From Chara braunii (lineage: Eukaryota; Streptophyta; Charophyceae; Charales; Characeae), in NCBI GenBank assembly GCA_003427395.1, contig BFEA01000226.1, positions 1,061,005-1,103,776 of the forward strand: 42,772 bases of DNA, in the 5' to 3' direction. How positions within the stretch are numbered: the stretch's first letter is position 1; each line of letters starts with the position of its first letter. The translations under genes were made by a program, and so were the position numbers. Below the pieces are notes generated by a model. It was not told where the DNA came from and searched no databases. It was given only the letters and a program-made list of their open reading frames with translations. Shown in pieces: positions 32,602-42,342 of the stretch.

Positions 32602-33022
32602 AAAGTTAAACTTAATACTAGCGGACACCTATACAAGTCGGTACTTCGCCGCGCGCGGACCTACTGAAACGTCTCAAGGTTATGCCTCGGTCGCCCACTA
32701 AATCCATCTCATCAAGCTCGTACCTATCATACGACGGTCCGCCCTTCGCACGCACGCACATGCCATGGTCAAGCGTACCAATCAAATAAAAATATTATTT
32801 TAACCCTTGGTTTAATCATAAAATAAACGCTTGGTCGTCAACCACGTCGGCTCCTCGATTATCAATAAGAGGAAAGATCACTCGCGCCTTAAATCTACGC
32901 ACCCACACACTATCTACTTCAATCAACCATTCGGTCAACGTAAACGATAGACACAGTCCCGACTCTCGTGGCATACTCAACTCTAAACTTAACTTATTTT
33001 CTGTCGTTTGCAAAAAACACGG

Positions 33023-33048
33023 GCGGATACCCTAGTAAGGGTATTCGC
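33023..33048. repeat. LTR-terminal hairpin, LTR C
   Basis: GCGGATACCCT-AGTA-AGGGTATTCGC; stem identical to LTRs A and B, different loop. Confidence 0.85.
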
Positions 33049-33055
33049 TGCGACA

Positions 33056-33315
33056 ACGTGATTAGCATCAGATTTATATGACTGTGTTGTAATTGTAGTC
33101 AAATACATTCATAAAAGTGTAACCGTGAGTGTGCTTAAAATGTAAATGCATTGAGATTCTAAATTATCCCTCATCGACTCTCAGGGGGAAGAAATGGCTT
33201 TGACTTCATTAAAAGCATAGTTATACTATGATTTTTTCTATTAACCTTTGAATGTGATTGTCAATAGATTCATCAAAACCTTGTTGTAATTGTAGTCAAA
33301 TACATTTGCGGAACA
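33056..33315. repeat. Tandem repeat, about 200-bp monomer, right part
   Basis: The first 150 bp complete the monomer interrupted at 25608. A further partial monomer starts at about 33207 (AAAAGCATAGTTATACTATG) and ends near 33310 with GTAATTGTAGTCAAATACATT, a phrase also present at 33090. Confidence 0.8.
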
Positions 33316-34750
33316 AATAGCAATATCCCTTTTTTTTTTTTACTTCAGCTCTACCAACGAGGCAAGGCGTCGCGTATGTTTTAGATTTATGCATGTGTTT
33401 TTACATGCATGGCATAAACCACAAAACATCTTGCATACCATTTTTCCCATTCGCTTTGGCCAATCGTGTTCCTCCCCAGTTGTATTATCGATACTCCTCT
33501 GAACTTCGAGTTTTCAAAGTCACTCGATTGTGATTCTCAAGTTAACTAGGACGATGTATTGATGGTTTATACATAAAAAATCATTGGGATATAAATTCGA
33601 TCATGGGATAGGCATAATGAGATATAGGTTGATCATGGGGTCCACAAAATGGGATATAGCTTTCATCAATGATTAGGGACTCGGAGAGTGACATTGTTGA
33701 CGATCAGGCTTTTTATCCTCCTTTACCATTACTGTTTACATTGAACAATATATTTTTTATGATCCTCATTCTACATTAATTTAATAATTTACATTCGCCT
33801 ACCTATCGTCCATAAAACACAACAATCGATATTCGTCGACCAGTCATCTGCCAAACACGACGTTTTCTCATCATATCTGTATGGGGGGGGGGGGGGGGGG
33901 GAGGAAAATCAACATCCACTTACCGGTAATCACAACGTATCCTCCTTATCACGTTCATATCGGAGACAAAAAGACGTTGTGATGCCTGACCCCTTCAATT
34001 GACCAACACCTTTTCATCCAACCTACACGTATCCGTTTTGCCTGCATCCCATACTCGTTCGTGGGGCTCATTGTATTTTTTCTCTCCTTGTCAAGGTTGT
34101 TTATATTTTTGGTAATCTTCTATTTTTCACTCTTGTATATTGAACGTGTAGCACTACGCCCCCGCATCCGATCCAGACCTCTTCGCTTGCTCGACTGTTT
34201 TGCCACGCATTGCTAGCCCCAATGTCCTTTCCCAACATAGGACAGTGGAGTCTCTTCTGGAAGCGTCACTCAAGATCTGTTTTTTTTGGTACAGGGTATA
34301 TATATTTATGTAAGTATATAATTGCTTTAAGAACACAATATAATAATATCAAATACATACATATATAGTATCATGCAAGACTCACTTTTTCCTTTATAAA
34401 AATATATATCATAAATAGCATAATGCAAAACCCTCTCTTTCCGTTATAAAAGTTATTAAGGGACGAACCAAAAAACTTCTTAATCATTCAAGCAGATAAC
34501 ATGAGGTAATACATATATTAACAATATAAATTTCATACCTTTATTGTTAGTTTCATTCATTATTCGCATATATAATTCTTCAATCTTGCCCCGTCACATG
34601 TGACTTTGTTTCCTCCACCTCCACTTTTTTTTCTCCTACTTACTCTTGAGTTGTGATAATCGTATTGGTAGGAAGACTTCGTTTTTACGTTTAATTCAAT
34701 TTTTTTTTTTTTTTGCAGGAACATGAAGCCTCTCAATTATGGGCAGCGAT
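33316..34750. other. AT-rich spacer; no gene seen
   Basis: Contains a poly-T, a poly-G run (33883-33901), short local duplications around 33580-33660 (GATCATGGGRT with GATATAG) and 34360-34450 (ATGCAARAC...TTATAAAA), and an imperfect palindrome around 33380-33420. No frame with recognisable coding content. Confidence 0.5.
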
Positions 34751-35394
34751 GTGACAGGCAGGGTTACCAGGCCGAACGTACGGAGGCCCCTAAGCTGACC
34801 TCCGAACGTTGGGGCGTTCGGATCCCCGTACGGGGTCCGAACTTGAAGGGGTTCGGACCCCGCAAAACATTATTTTGACACCGAAATATTATTTTATTTT
34901 TTTTAACTTTGTTTTGGGAGTTTTTTATGATGTAAGGTATCTCCCTCTTAATTTTGAAGTCATTCCATTTAGCCAAAACAAAATGAAAAATCCTGAAAGA
35001 TGGTGGTGTCAAAACTTGCTTGCCCACTCACTAATTTGTTTTTTTTTTCTTTTCACTTTTTATTTTTCCTTTATTTCGGGACATGAAAAAAATTATTATT
35101 TTTTCAAACTTCATTTGTAGATTCTCTATTATGTAAGATACACATATATAAATTTTCATAGTAGTTGTCATAACTAAAACAAAATGAAAAATCGTCAAAG
35201 ACGACGATGTCAAAAAAGTGCTCGCCCACTCAATAATTTCATTCTCGTTTTACTTTTTTTTAATTTTTATTATTATTATTTATTTTTAGTATTTCATTTG
35301 TATTTCAAATTTGGTAAAGAATTTGGATGTAACATTGAGGCTAATGTTGTTTAGTTTATTCTTGTGCATAACATATATAGTTTTTATATTTTTT

Positions 35395-35427
<33 letters not shown>

Positions 35428-35591
35428 CTTATCATTATTTTTTTTATTTTTTAGATTTTTTTTTTTTTTTTTTTTTTTTTTTGTCCGCGTTTGGCTCTGT
35501 GCCCGAACGCGTCGAGAGGGGGTGTCGAATATTCGAGCATTCGGGTTCGGCCGTTCGGCCCGTCCCGAACGTCAGCAACCTTGGTGGCATG
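34751..35591 (+). mobile_element. hAT-like non-autonomous DNA transposon (34759-35583 plus target duplications)
   Basis: Left end CAGGGTTACCAGG and right end (reverse complement) CAAGGTTGCTGAC match at 8 of the first 11 positions and have the CA-GGTT look of hAT ends. Flanks GTGACAGG (34751-34758) and GTGGCATG (35584-35591) agree at 6 of 8, fitting an 8-bp duplication. GC-rich CGAAC-containing subterminal sequence flanks an AT-rich interior with two roughly 180-bp internal repeats and long poly-T runs. No transposase frame. An inverted relative ends at 39998. Confidence 0.5.
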
Positions 35592-36110
35592 AATATTTTA
35601 CCTCTCGATTTAGGGGGAATAATTTACTTCATGACTTGGCGGGAGGGCTAAGCCTATGAACTTGCCCTCACATCGTGTTTCAATCTTTCATTCTAACTGT
35701 GCGTCATATCCGCATACCTCATCTCTCGATCCACGCATTATCTCAATTTTTTTCTATCCTTTTTTTTTTCCCACCCACATATACTCATATATACACATTT
35801 GGTACTCGCCTCAATATCATGTTATCCTTTCGGCCCCCAGTTACTTTTTAGTTATACACACACATTAACTTTTATGTAACTCGTTAAGCGAAACTCATTG
35901 ATTAGTTAGTTGAGAAACTCAGTGATTTGTTTGACTAGTTTGTCCATAAAGATTACTTCACTTGTTCTTTTACATGATCATCGAAACTACGTTCTTAACT
36001 CCTCGTCCCCCTCCCTCATAAAACGAATAAAAAAAACACTTTCACTGTATTAAAAATTTGGTTAATTGCAGGTTTGAAGTTTTATACGAGTAGTAGCATA
36101 CGACGAATAG
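35592..36110. other. AT-rich spacer; no gene seen
   Basis: Pyrimidine-rich sequence with poly-T. The plus-strand frame at 35656-35868 has no recognisable feature. Confidence 0.5.
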
Positions 36111-36116
36111 GTTAGG

Positions 36117-36375
36117 TTCATGCTTTTATATAAAAGTTGTTAACTTGTTTACTTAAGGTTATTAAACTTCAATGAATGTGAGTCGTTGTTCTGAAAGTTG
36201 GGTTTATTTTACTAATTTTTTGTTATTCTTGACTGGTAATGCGTAACCAACAGGCCAATTCCACGCTTATATATGAAGGTTGTAAGCCTATTCTACTAAG
36301 CTAGATTAGTATTCAACTTGAATGACTGTGAGTTGTTGTTCTGAAGGTTAGGGTCACCTAGTAAGCTGATTATCC
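36117..36375. repeat. Diverged tandem duplication, about 142-bp period
   Basis: Two units share TTCATGCTTTTATATA / TTCCACGCTTATATATG at the start, and GTGAGTCGTTGTTCTGAAAG / GTGAGTTGTTGTTCTGAAGG later on. Confidence 0.7.
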
Positions 36376-38040
36376 TCCTTCCTTTTTTCCTCGTCTCTTT
36401 TTTCTTTCATGGGGTGATTGAAAAAAGTCGACGACTATGGCGTTATGATTCCAAGACTGACTTACTTGCTTATTTATTAAGATGAGATTGAGTTAAAATT
36501 GAGTATCAAGTACGATGAAAGTTAAACAAAGATTATAGTAGAGATGGGAAGAAGACCACAAATGTTAGCTATATTATCAAACGGATAATGAATTATGAAA
36601 AATAGTTTGTACAAAAGGACTTTTGGGTGAAGATAACACTGTGCATAGTCTATTTGTACGAACCAATTTTTTCATAATAAAGTAAAATGAATTATTAGCC
36701 TCGAACGTAAACAGATGAAACGAGTGAGGACCTAGCGAGGTAGTAGCGATGCAAAATTATCAAGAAGCATGTAAAAATAACAATCATGAAATAAGAGGGT
36801 GATAAAGTGTAATTAATACATGTTGAGCAACCGCAATTCCTCTACAATAAGAGAGCAAAGTATAATTTTTTTTTCAACCCATATGACGACGAGGATATGG
36901 GTGATAATTTTTTCAAATATCCTAATTATCAGCAGACCTATACAAGTAAGGGTAAGAAACACAGACAATCAACATACAAAACAGAGATGAAGTGACAATA
37001 TGTGGCAAAGCGTTGAGAGAAATAAATATCGCCAAAAGAAAAAAAGGTTAGAAAAAATAGAAGATATATATTGATCAAACTTTGGTTAGTACGAGCAAAA
37101 AAATTGTGAAGTATTGAGGGGGAAAAAAGGTGTCGTCTTCCTCATGTTTTTTTTATGAGCGGCAATGAACCCTATATAAATTTAGGCGGAACATAAGTTG
37201 TGTGTTTACTATGTGAGCGATAATAAAATCATTTTTTGTCTAGGAAGTTGACATAATACCTGTCGAAGGAGGGACTTTGCATGAATGATGTATTCATAAT
37301 TACCCGAGTTTACTACATGAACTCTAAGAGGTGCGACTAAAATAAGGAGAACCAACTCTTTTAACTAAGGTAATATCATGTAATATGGACCAATAATACC
37401 TCACCCTGAGGTAACTCTTGAGTGCAAGTCTTAAGTACTATATTAAGGTAGGCTAAGTTCATAACAAACTCACTCGAGTAGTTGACGGAGTTTCATAAGC
37501 AGATTATTTTTAAACATCATATGAGATTTTATGTCATAAAACCGCAGCGTCGAACTGTCACATAGCATAAGCTTAAAAAAACGAATGACGGATACTCTAT
37601 GCTTATATCCTTCGAACGAGGTCATGAATCGATGATTAAATATCACAACCAATTTCAGTTATCCTATATTGTGGGGGTGGGGAACCCCTCTTGGCAATAA
37701 AAAATAAGATTTATTTGGGTTAGTAGTAATTTAAAGTTAACTCAATCAAAGGCAGTAGTGTAAATTTCGTTAAATAAATTTTAAGCTCACTGATGACATT
37801 GTGAGTAGTAACATAAATAAATGTGACTTAACAGGAACAATGTGAAATAACTAATGTATCTTCCTTTTATTCACTTATCTGGATAACATATTCGTATTTA
37901 ATAACAAATTCATGTGGGTATGCTTTCGAGCTTCAACAAAGGGAAACAAATTCTTAGTGTGAGTAACAAATAAAATTTCATAAGAAATGAAAGATGAAAA
38001 AATATTCTATTTTCAACAAAATCCCTAAGCTACTAGAATG
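36376..38040. other. AT-rich spacer; no gene seen
   Basis: Stop codons are dense in all frames. I see no repeat, RNA or regulatory feature that I can support. Confidence 0.5.
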
Positions 38041-38245
38041 GTCTGGGATTAATTGGATGACCAGTAACCGATGTCTGGGATGGGCCGAATGCTTGAACGG
38101 AATACCCAAACGTACGGGACATCTTACGAATTCGTTCGGTCGTTCAGGTCGAACTCGGAAAAAAAAAAAAAAATCAAAAAATTTGGCCAGACCTTTCTGA
38201 TCGAACGAACCTCTACAAAGAAATGTGGCTCGAAAGAGCGAGCCG
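38041..38245. other. CGAAC-rich island resembling the hAT-like element ends
   Basis: GTCTGGGAT occurs twice (about 38042 and 38072), followed by CCAAACGTACGGGACAT and several CGAAC/GTTCG motifs and a 15-base poly-A. Composition and the ACGTACGG motif recall the ends of the element at 34759, but no ends or duplications could be set. Confidence 0.25.
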
Positions 38246-38268
38246 GGAGTTTGGATTTCGAAACTTGG

Positions 38269-38500
38269 TTACCATCCATTGTGTGGTTTCTTTAGGTTTT
38301 TGCATGCTATAGCAAAGACCTTAGCCCGTGAGCGAAGCTTGAATTTGGCAGCATATACCATAGTCAAAGAATGGTGAAGTATATATGACAATCTAGCTAT
38401 GCATTGGCGCTTCAAGTCTGCTATGTGATAATAATTGGCGAGACCGTGGAGAAGTCCAGAGATATGTGACACAAAGTTTTTCTGCGGATCTTGGAAATAA
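38269..38500 (-). pseudogene. Possible BTB/POZ-domain remnant
   Basis: A minus-strand open stretch contains SGLLHGLANYYHIADLKRQC, then IARL, and after about 14 residues AAKFKLRSRAKVFAIACKNL. The spacing (LLxxAxxYxIxxLKxxCxxxL, then A-K-F ... C-x-x-L) resembles the last helices of BTB domains. The front of the open frame (38510-38550) comes from the mitochondrial insert read in another frame, so this is not an intact gene. No intron or promoter can be assigned. Similarity by chance remains possible. Confidence 0.25.
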
Positions 38501-38509
38501 ACGAAGGTG

Positions 38510-38587
38510 GGTTCCCAGTGAACAAAAAATAGGTCATGGACTTGGATCAACTAAATGATAAGGATGCTTTTAAAAACTCATACTCAT
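38510..38587 (-). pseudogene. cox3: cox3 5' fragment in a nuclear copy of mitochondrial DNA
   Basis: From an ATG at 38587 the minus strand reads MSMSF, a TAA, then KHPYHLVDPSPWP, the well-known N-terminal motif of cytochrome c oxidase subunit III. The Trp is encoded by TGA (38536-38534). About 26 codons are recognisable; similarity is lost after about 38510. The TAA at 38572-38570 and the truncation make it a pseudogene. In mitochondria the protein is a membrane subunit of complex IV. The TGA fits a genome using TGA for Trp, although a later G to A change cannot be excluded. Confidence 0.88.
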
Positions 38588-38606
38588 TGCTTCGCTCCTT
38601 TGTTTT

Positions 38607-38780
38607 TTAGTTTAATTTATTAGACACCCAAAACACATAATGATTGAAAGAGACAGCTTCAACTACAATAGGCATAAAGGAATGATTGGTGCCACAAAGT
38701 TCACTACATTGACCATAGTAAACTCCTTCTCGTTTGATAAAGATGGAAACCTGATTTAAACGACCAGGTACAACATCACA
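38607..38780 (-). pseudogene. cox2: cox2 3' fragment in a nuclear copy of mitochondrial DNA
   Basis: 57 codons plus TAA encode the C-terminal CuA-binding part of cytochrome c oxidase subunit [12 protein letters not shown], then [20 protein letters not shown] with the copper ligands in CSELC and the following His, then [10 protein letters not shown], ending WVSNKLN. The upstream codon is TAA where the family has Lys, and similarity stops there. The spacer to cox3 is 19 bases and both genes are on one strand, the arrangement known from red algal mitochondria (the cox2-cox3 spacer marker). Only the 3' fragment is present and its neighbours are AT-rich nuclear-type DNA. Confidence 0.93.
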
Positions 38781-38806
38781 TTAGGGCAATTATAAAATCT
38801 GGCTAT

Positions 38807-39200
38807 ATGCTGGAACACTCGCAATTCTTACATACACTACTGAGAAATACGGCAAAAAAGTCACTCGAGTGGATAGAGTTAATCAGCAGGCTCGCTAGAC
38901 GAAACGTCTCTATCGATCCTCAGAGGTCATACGCCAGACGAACGGAAACTACCAATTGTGATGATATGGTCCAATCCTCATGGTGTCGTGAGGCGCAAGA
39001 GCGCGCATTGTTTCGCCTAAGGTAATTTCGTTGCGTTAGTTTCTAGGTGACGAGAAATAGGAAACTCCACTGTATGTGGGAAACTCCTCGAATAGATAGA
39101 ATGAATTTAATTTATAAAAATCGACTTGTTTTTTTTTCTTCTATTTACATTGACATAAAAAAAAATACCTCCTTGAATTTAGACTATTGAAACTTTATAT
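38807..39200. other. Spacer upstream of the mitochondrial insert; no gene recognised
   Basis: A plus-strand 72-codon frame (38807-39025) has more balanced composition than its surroundings, but no motif I recognise on either strand. Confidence 0.35.
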
Positions 39201-39211
39201 ATTGATTTATA

Positions 39212-39262
39212 ATCATCAATAAACATATATCGATTAAAAATCGATATATGTTTATTGGTGAT
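39212..39262. repeat. 24-bp palindrome with 3-base loop
   Basis: Left arm 39212-39235 and right arm 39239-39262 are complementary at 23 of 24 positions. The exception is a T opposite G, which would pair in RNA. Centre TATATCGATT-AAA-AATCGATATA. Confidence 0.95.
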
Positions 39263-39419
39263 AGGAATTGTAAACATTATTATTTATTTATCTATTTATT
39301 ATTTAATTAAAGATTTATTCAATCAATTGTGTAAATTTTTAATCTATATTATTTTATTATTTTTTTATTAGTATTTACATTATTTTTTTATTAATATTAT
39401 ATTAATTATTTCTTTATTC

Positions 39420-39998
39420 ATTTGAAACAAAGATATGTTATCAAGAAAAATAAAATAAACATAATTGTCTGAGAATTACATCAAAATTACCTACCAAATT
39501 TAAAATAAAAATAAAATAAAATAAAATTAAAATTAGTGAGTGAGGGAGCACGTTTTCGACACCGTCATCTTTGGCGTTTTTTTTTTTTTCATAAAAAAAT
39601 GTCATAAAAATTTACACATATGTACTTCACATAATACAAAATTAAATAAAAAAGTTTCAAAAACTAATAACATTTTTTAGGCCCCGCAATGAAATGAAAA
39701 TAAAAAGTAAAAAATGAAGAAAACAAAATAGTAAGTGGGCTAGCACGTTTTGATCCCGCCATCTTAGGCATTTTTTTTGGGGGGGGGCTTATAAAATCAC
39801 TTCGAAATTGATAATCATGTACCTCATATCATAGAGAACTCACAAAAAAAATCATAAAATAAAAATTATTCTTACTCCCGGAAATAATTTTTGGCAAGGG
39901 TCGAACGCCGCCGGGTTCGAACCTCGAACAGGACCCCGAATGGCCGTACGTATGGAGGTCGGCCCGGGGACCTCCGTAAGTACGGGCTAGTGACCCTG
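39420..39998 (-). mobile_element. Inverted relative of the hAT-like element, left end unresolved
   Basis: The minus strand from 39998 begins CAGGGTCACTAGCCCGTACT and continues TACGGAGG, closely matching the left end of the element at 34759. Farther in, the roughly 180-bp internal units also match (for example GATGGCGGGATCAAAACGTG against GATGGTGGTGTCAAAACTTG). TATATATA follows at 39999-40006 as a possible target duplication, but the other terminus could not be found. Confidence 0.5.
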
Positions 39999-40006
39999 TA
40001 TATATA

Positions 40007-40855
40007 TAATTTTTAATTTTATATTTTATAAGGAATTTGAATATGATCCTGAAGGAAAAGTTGTTCAACTTATTTTTTTGCATGACATAGTTTTTTTTTT
40101 TCAAAATTTTTAGTTTTATTTATTCTTATTGTAGTTGTTCGGACCTTCCATACTCCTTGCACGACCATGCCGCTCGAGAAAATAAGGTGACCCGAGCGGC
40201 CCGACTGGTAGGCTAAAAAAATCCTTAATATTTTTAAATTATCATTCTTATTTAAATTATGAAATTTTTAGTTTTATTTAATGATTTTCTATTTAAAAAT
40301 GAGCCCGTTTTTTCCAACTACCTATATTTATTGAAAGATTGAAAGAAAGTTTGGTGAGTTTATAAAATATTTTAATTAAAATTTCGTTTTACTGCAACAA
40401 ACATTTTATAATTCAAATTGGATCAACGTATGTGTAACTTAAATGCTTTATAATATAATAATAGTCTAATTAAAATATTTTATAAACTTATATAAACTTT
40501 CATTACATATCTAACATGCAGTTCAAATAAGAAGGGATACCACATTATTGGAAGAGGAGTTTTAAAGTGAAACGAAAAAATATAAAAGTATAACGAATTT
40601 TTAAAAGAAGGAATAAAAATTAAAATTTTATAATGTAATTTTGTTATGGAACTCATATAATAGTATAACGAATTTTTATCATAGCATTCAACACAACAAA
40701 GTTGAGATTTGGGGGGGAGGCATGACTGCAACCATTTCTGAATATTCGCAAAAGAAGTCATAGTGCGAGTATTAACTTGTGCTTTAGCAAAGCAATATAG
40801 TCTCCCCTCCCCCACAACTAAGTGTAGACGACGCATGCAAAGTCAGGTTTATATT
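40007..40855. other. AT-rich spacer; no gene seen
   Basis: Contains an inverted pair CCGCTCGAG / CCGAGCGG (about 40170-40200). The minus-strand frame at 40480-40836 is mostly AT-rich read-through, and only its first 50 codons have balanced composition. Confidence 0.45.
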
Positions 40856-40920
40856 CGCTGCCCTTAGGTTGCGGTCTACTGGGGTGTCGCATTTTTTGCG
40901 GCGGGCGACCAAGACCCAAA

Positions 40921-41205
40921 GTGAGTTTTCAGGGGGCAAAAATTTTTGGGGAACCGGTCCTTGCCAAAATTGCGGACTACCTACAGCTAGCTCTAGTAGA
41001 ACTGGAACTTTTGGAAAAAGGAACGACCGGTCCTCGAGTGGAAGCGGACCCCAAAAAGAAGTGGGTGTGGGGTAAGGGCCCTCATGCCCAGGCGTTGAGG
41101 CCCGTTGTCACTCGCGTCGGTCCCACACCCAGACGCAAAGTAGTTTTGCGTCGGACCTCACGGAATGTCAGGGTCGAGCTCCTTTGTACTCTCCTATTCT
41201 CTTAA
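40921..41205 (+). CDS. Hypothetical 94-codon frame, unrecognised
   Basis: It lies in a block (40860-41240) whose GC content is much higher than the preceding 7 kb, consistent with a repeat or element boundary near 40860. The frame starts MSFQGAKIFGEPVLAKIADY, has a Leu/Glu-rich stretch (LALVELELLEKG), then a Lys/Arg-rich part. No family is recognised. The 3' part overlaps a perfect 8-bp hairpin (GACGCAAA-5-TTTGCGTC, 41132-41152). It could be a fragment of an element or a chance frame. Confidence 0.2.
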   Translation: MSFQGAKIFGEPVLAKIADYLQLALVELELLEKGTTGPRVEADPKKKWVWGKGPHAQALRPVVTRVGPTPRRKVVLRRTSRNVRVELLCTLLFS

Positions 41206-41263
41206 ACAGAAGCCTAAACAAATGACTTTCCGGGCCCCGACCAACTACGATCTCATTTCACAA

Positions 41264-41274
<11 letters not shown>

Positions 41275-41335
<61 letters not shown>
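41275..41335. repeat. (TA)n microsatellite
   Basis: About 61 bp of uninterrupted TA dinucleotide. Confidence 0.97.
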
Positions 41336-41337
<2 letters not shown>

Positions 41338-41639
41338 GGAGTTGACTGAGCTGTGGACCTCACTTTCACGATTGTCGTGTTCCTTTGCCCGAATATCTCA
41401 GACGATCCCAAATTCAGAAGACAGCACGAATATCCAACACCTGTGCAGATGCAAGAAAATCACATACACGCATACAGATGCAGACACAGAATGCGCTACA
41501 AACGTCAACCTCTAATCCATTCATAGCAAGCCACTCACGTCCCAAAACCTTGAAAACAACATTCCTTCCTAAACCTAACTCCTTTTACCCCAACCCTTCA
41601 CATTTTCAAAGACCTCTGAGTGTGACTTGGACAAATTTA

Positions 41640-41800
41640 GGTATAGATACAGGAGAAAAATTTATTTGTTCCCTTCTTGGGTCTTGTCTTAAGTGTAGGT
41701 ATCAAGCCATGTGGAAGTTGAGTCGGAGTTATACCGACCTGTTATCCAAAGATAACAAAATTTGCAGTTCCTTACGGATTTCTTTCGTAGTCCTCTCCAA
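41640..41800. repeat. Degenerate relative of the LTR triple-hairpin block
   Basis: GAGTCGGAGTTATACCGACC followed by TGTTATC-CAAA-GATAACA parallels the GAGTCGTAAACCGAC...CTGTTATC-GGT-GATAACAG region of LTR A at 4262-4311. Sequence to either side cannot be aligned with confidence. Confidence 0.35.
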
Positions 41801-42342
41801 GAGTGATGAACCTGTAGACACAACATTATCTGAACGAATCTCAGCGTCCTCTATTTGGGTCCTAGAAGATCCCTTCTAGACTTGTGACCCAAAGTTTTGT
41901 GCATGTCGTCGACCTGCTACCTAACTTCTACCTTGATCTAACTGTCAGTCCGCTGCTCATTCGGTCCAGGCGACGAACAAAGCTCATTCTTCGCCCCTTC
42001 GTCCCTGCGATTCTACTTAGTTTCCTTTTTATGAGCCACATGTCCCTAGCCACCACAATTCATTCAATTTGGAAAGGAATCGTGTGATAGAGCTGAAATC
42101 AGAATTTCAAAGGGTGATAAGCCTCTCTGAGTCAAGATCCCACTTTACCCTCTCCGTAGAATCAGTGATAGTTAGTTGGGACCGAATGATGCAGATTGTG
42201 GAGAAAGTTAGCGGTGTTATGACAGACCATTCAAGATTTATCCATTTGTTACTGGAGCTTGTTTGACAAAAGGCAAACCTTGTGGGTCTTGGCCCCTGTG
42301 TGCTGAAGCACACTTAACGGTAGCCTTATCCTATGGCTAGCC
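41800..42342. other. Spacer before the right-edge tandem repeat; no gene seen
   Basis: Short plus-strand frames (41884-42087, 42069-42266) without recognisable motifs. Confidence 0.4.

Larger units (their letters stand above)
25609..33055 (-). mobile_element. LTR C: solo LTR, 7.4 kb, older copy
   Basis: It starts TGTCGAGCGCAT and ends GCGACA, as LTRs A and B do, and is collinear with them throughout. It is heavily diverged and lacks the U6 block and the (TA)n/(CT)n tracts. The flanks are ATGT (25605-25608) and ACGT (33056-33059). No internal region is attached, which is the expected product of LTR-LTR recombination. It contains a 407-bp internal tandem duplication (26821-27634). Confidence 0.9.

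Noticed and set aside
38807-39025. Continuation of cox2 upstream of the mitochondrial fragment
   Set aside because: Translations of 38784-39020 in all minus-strand frames show no cox2 similarity; the match stops at the Cys codon at 38780.
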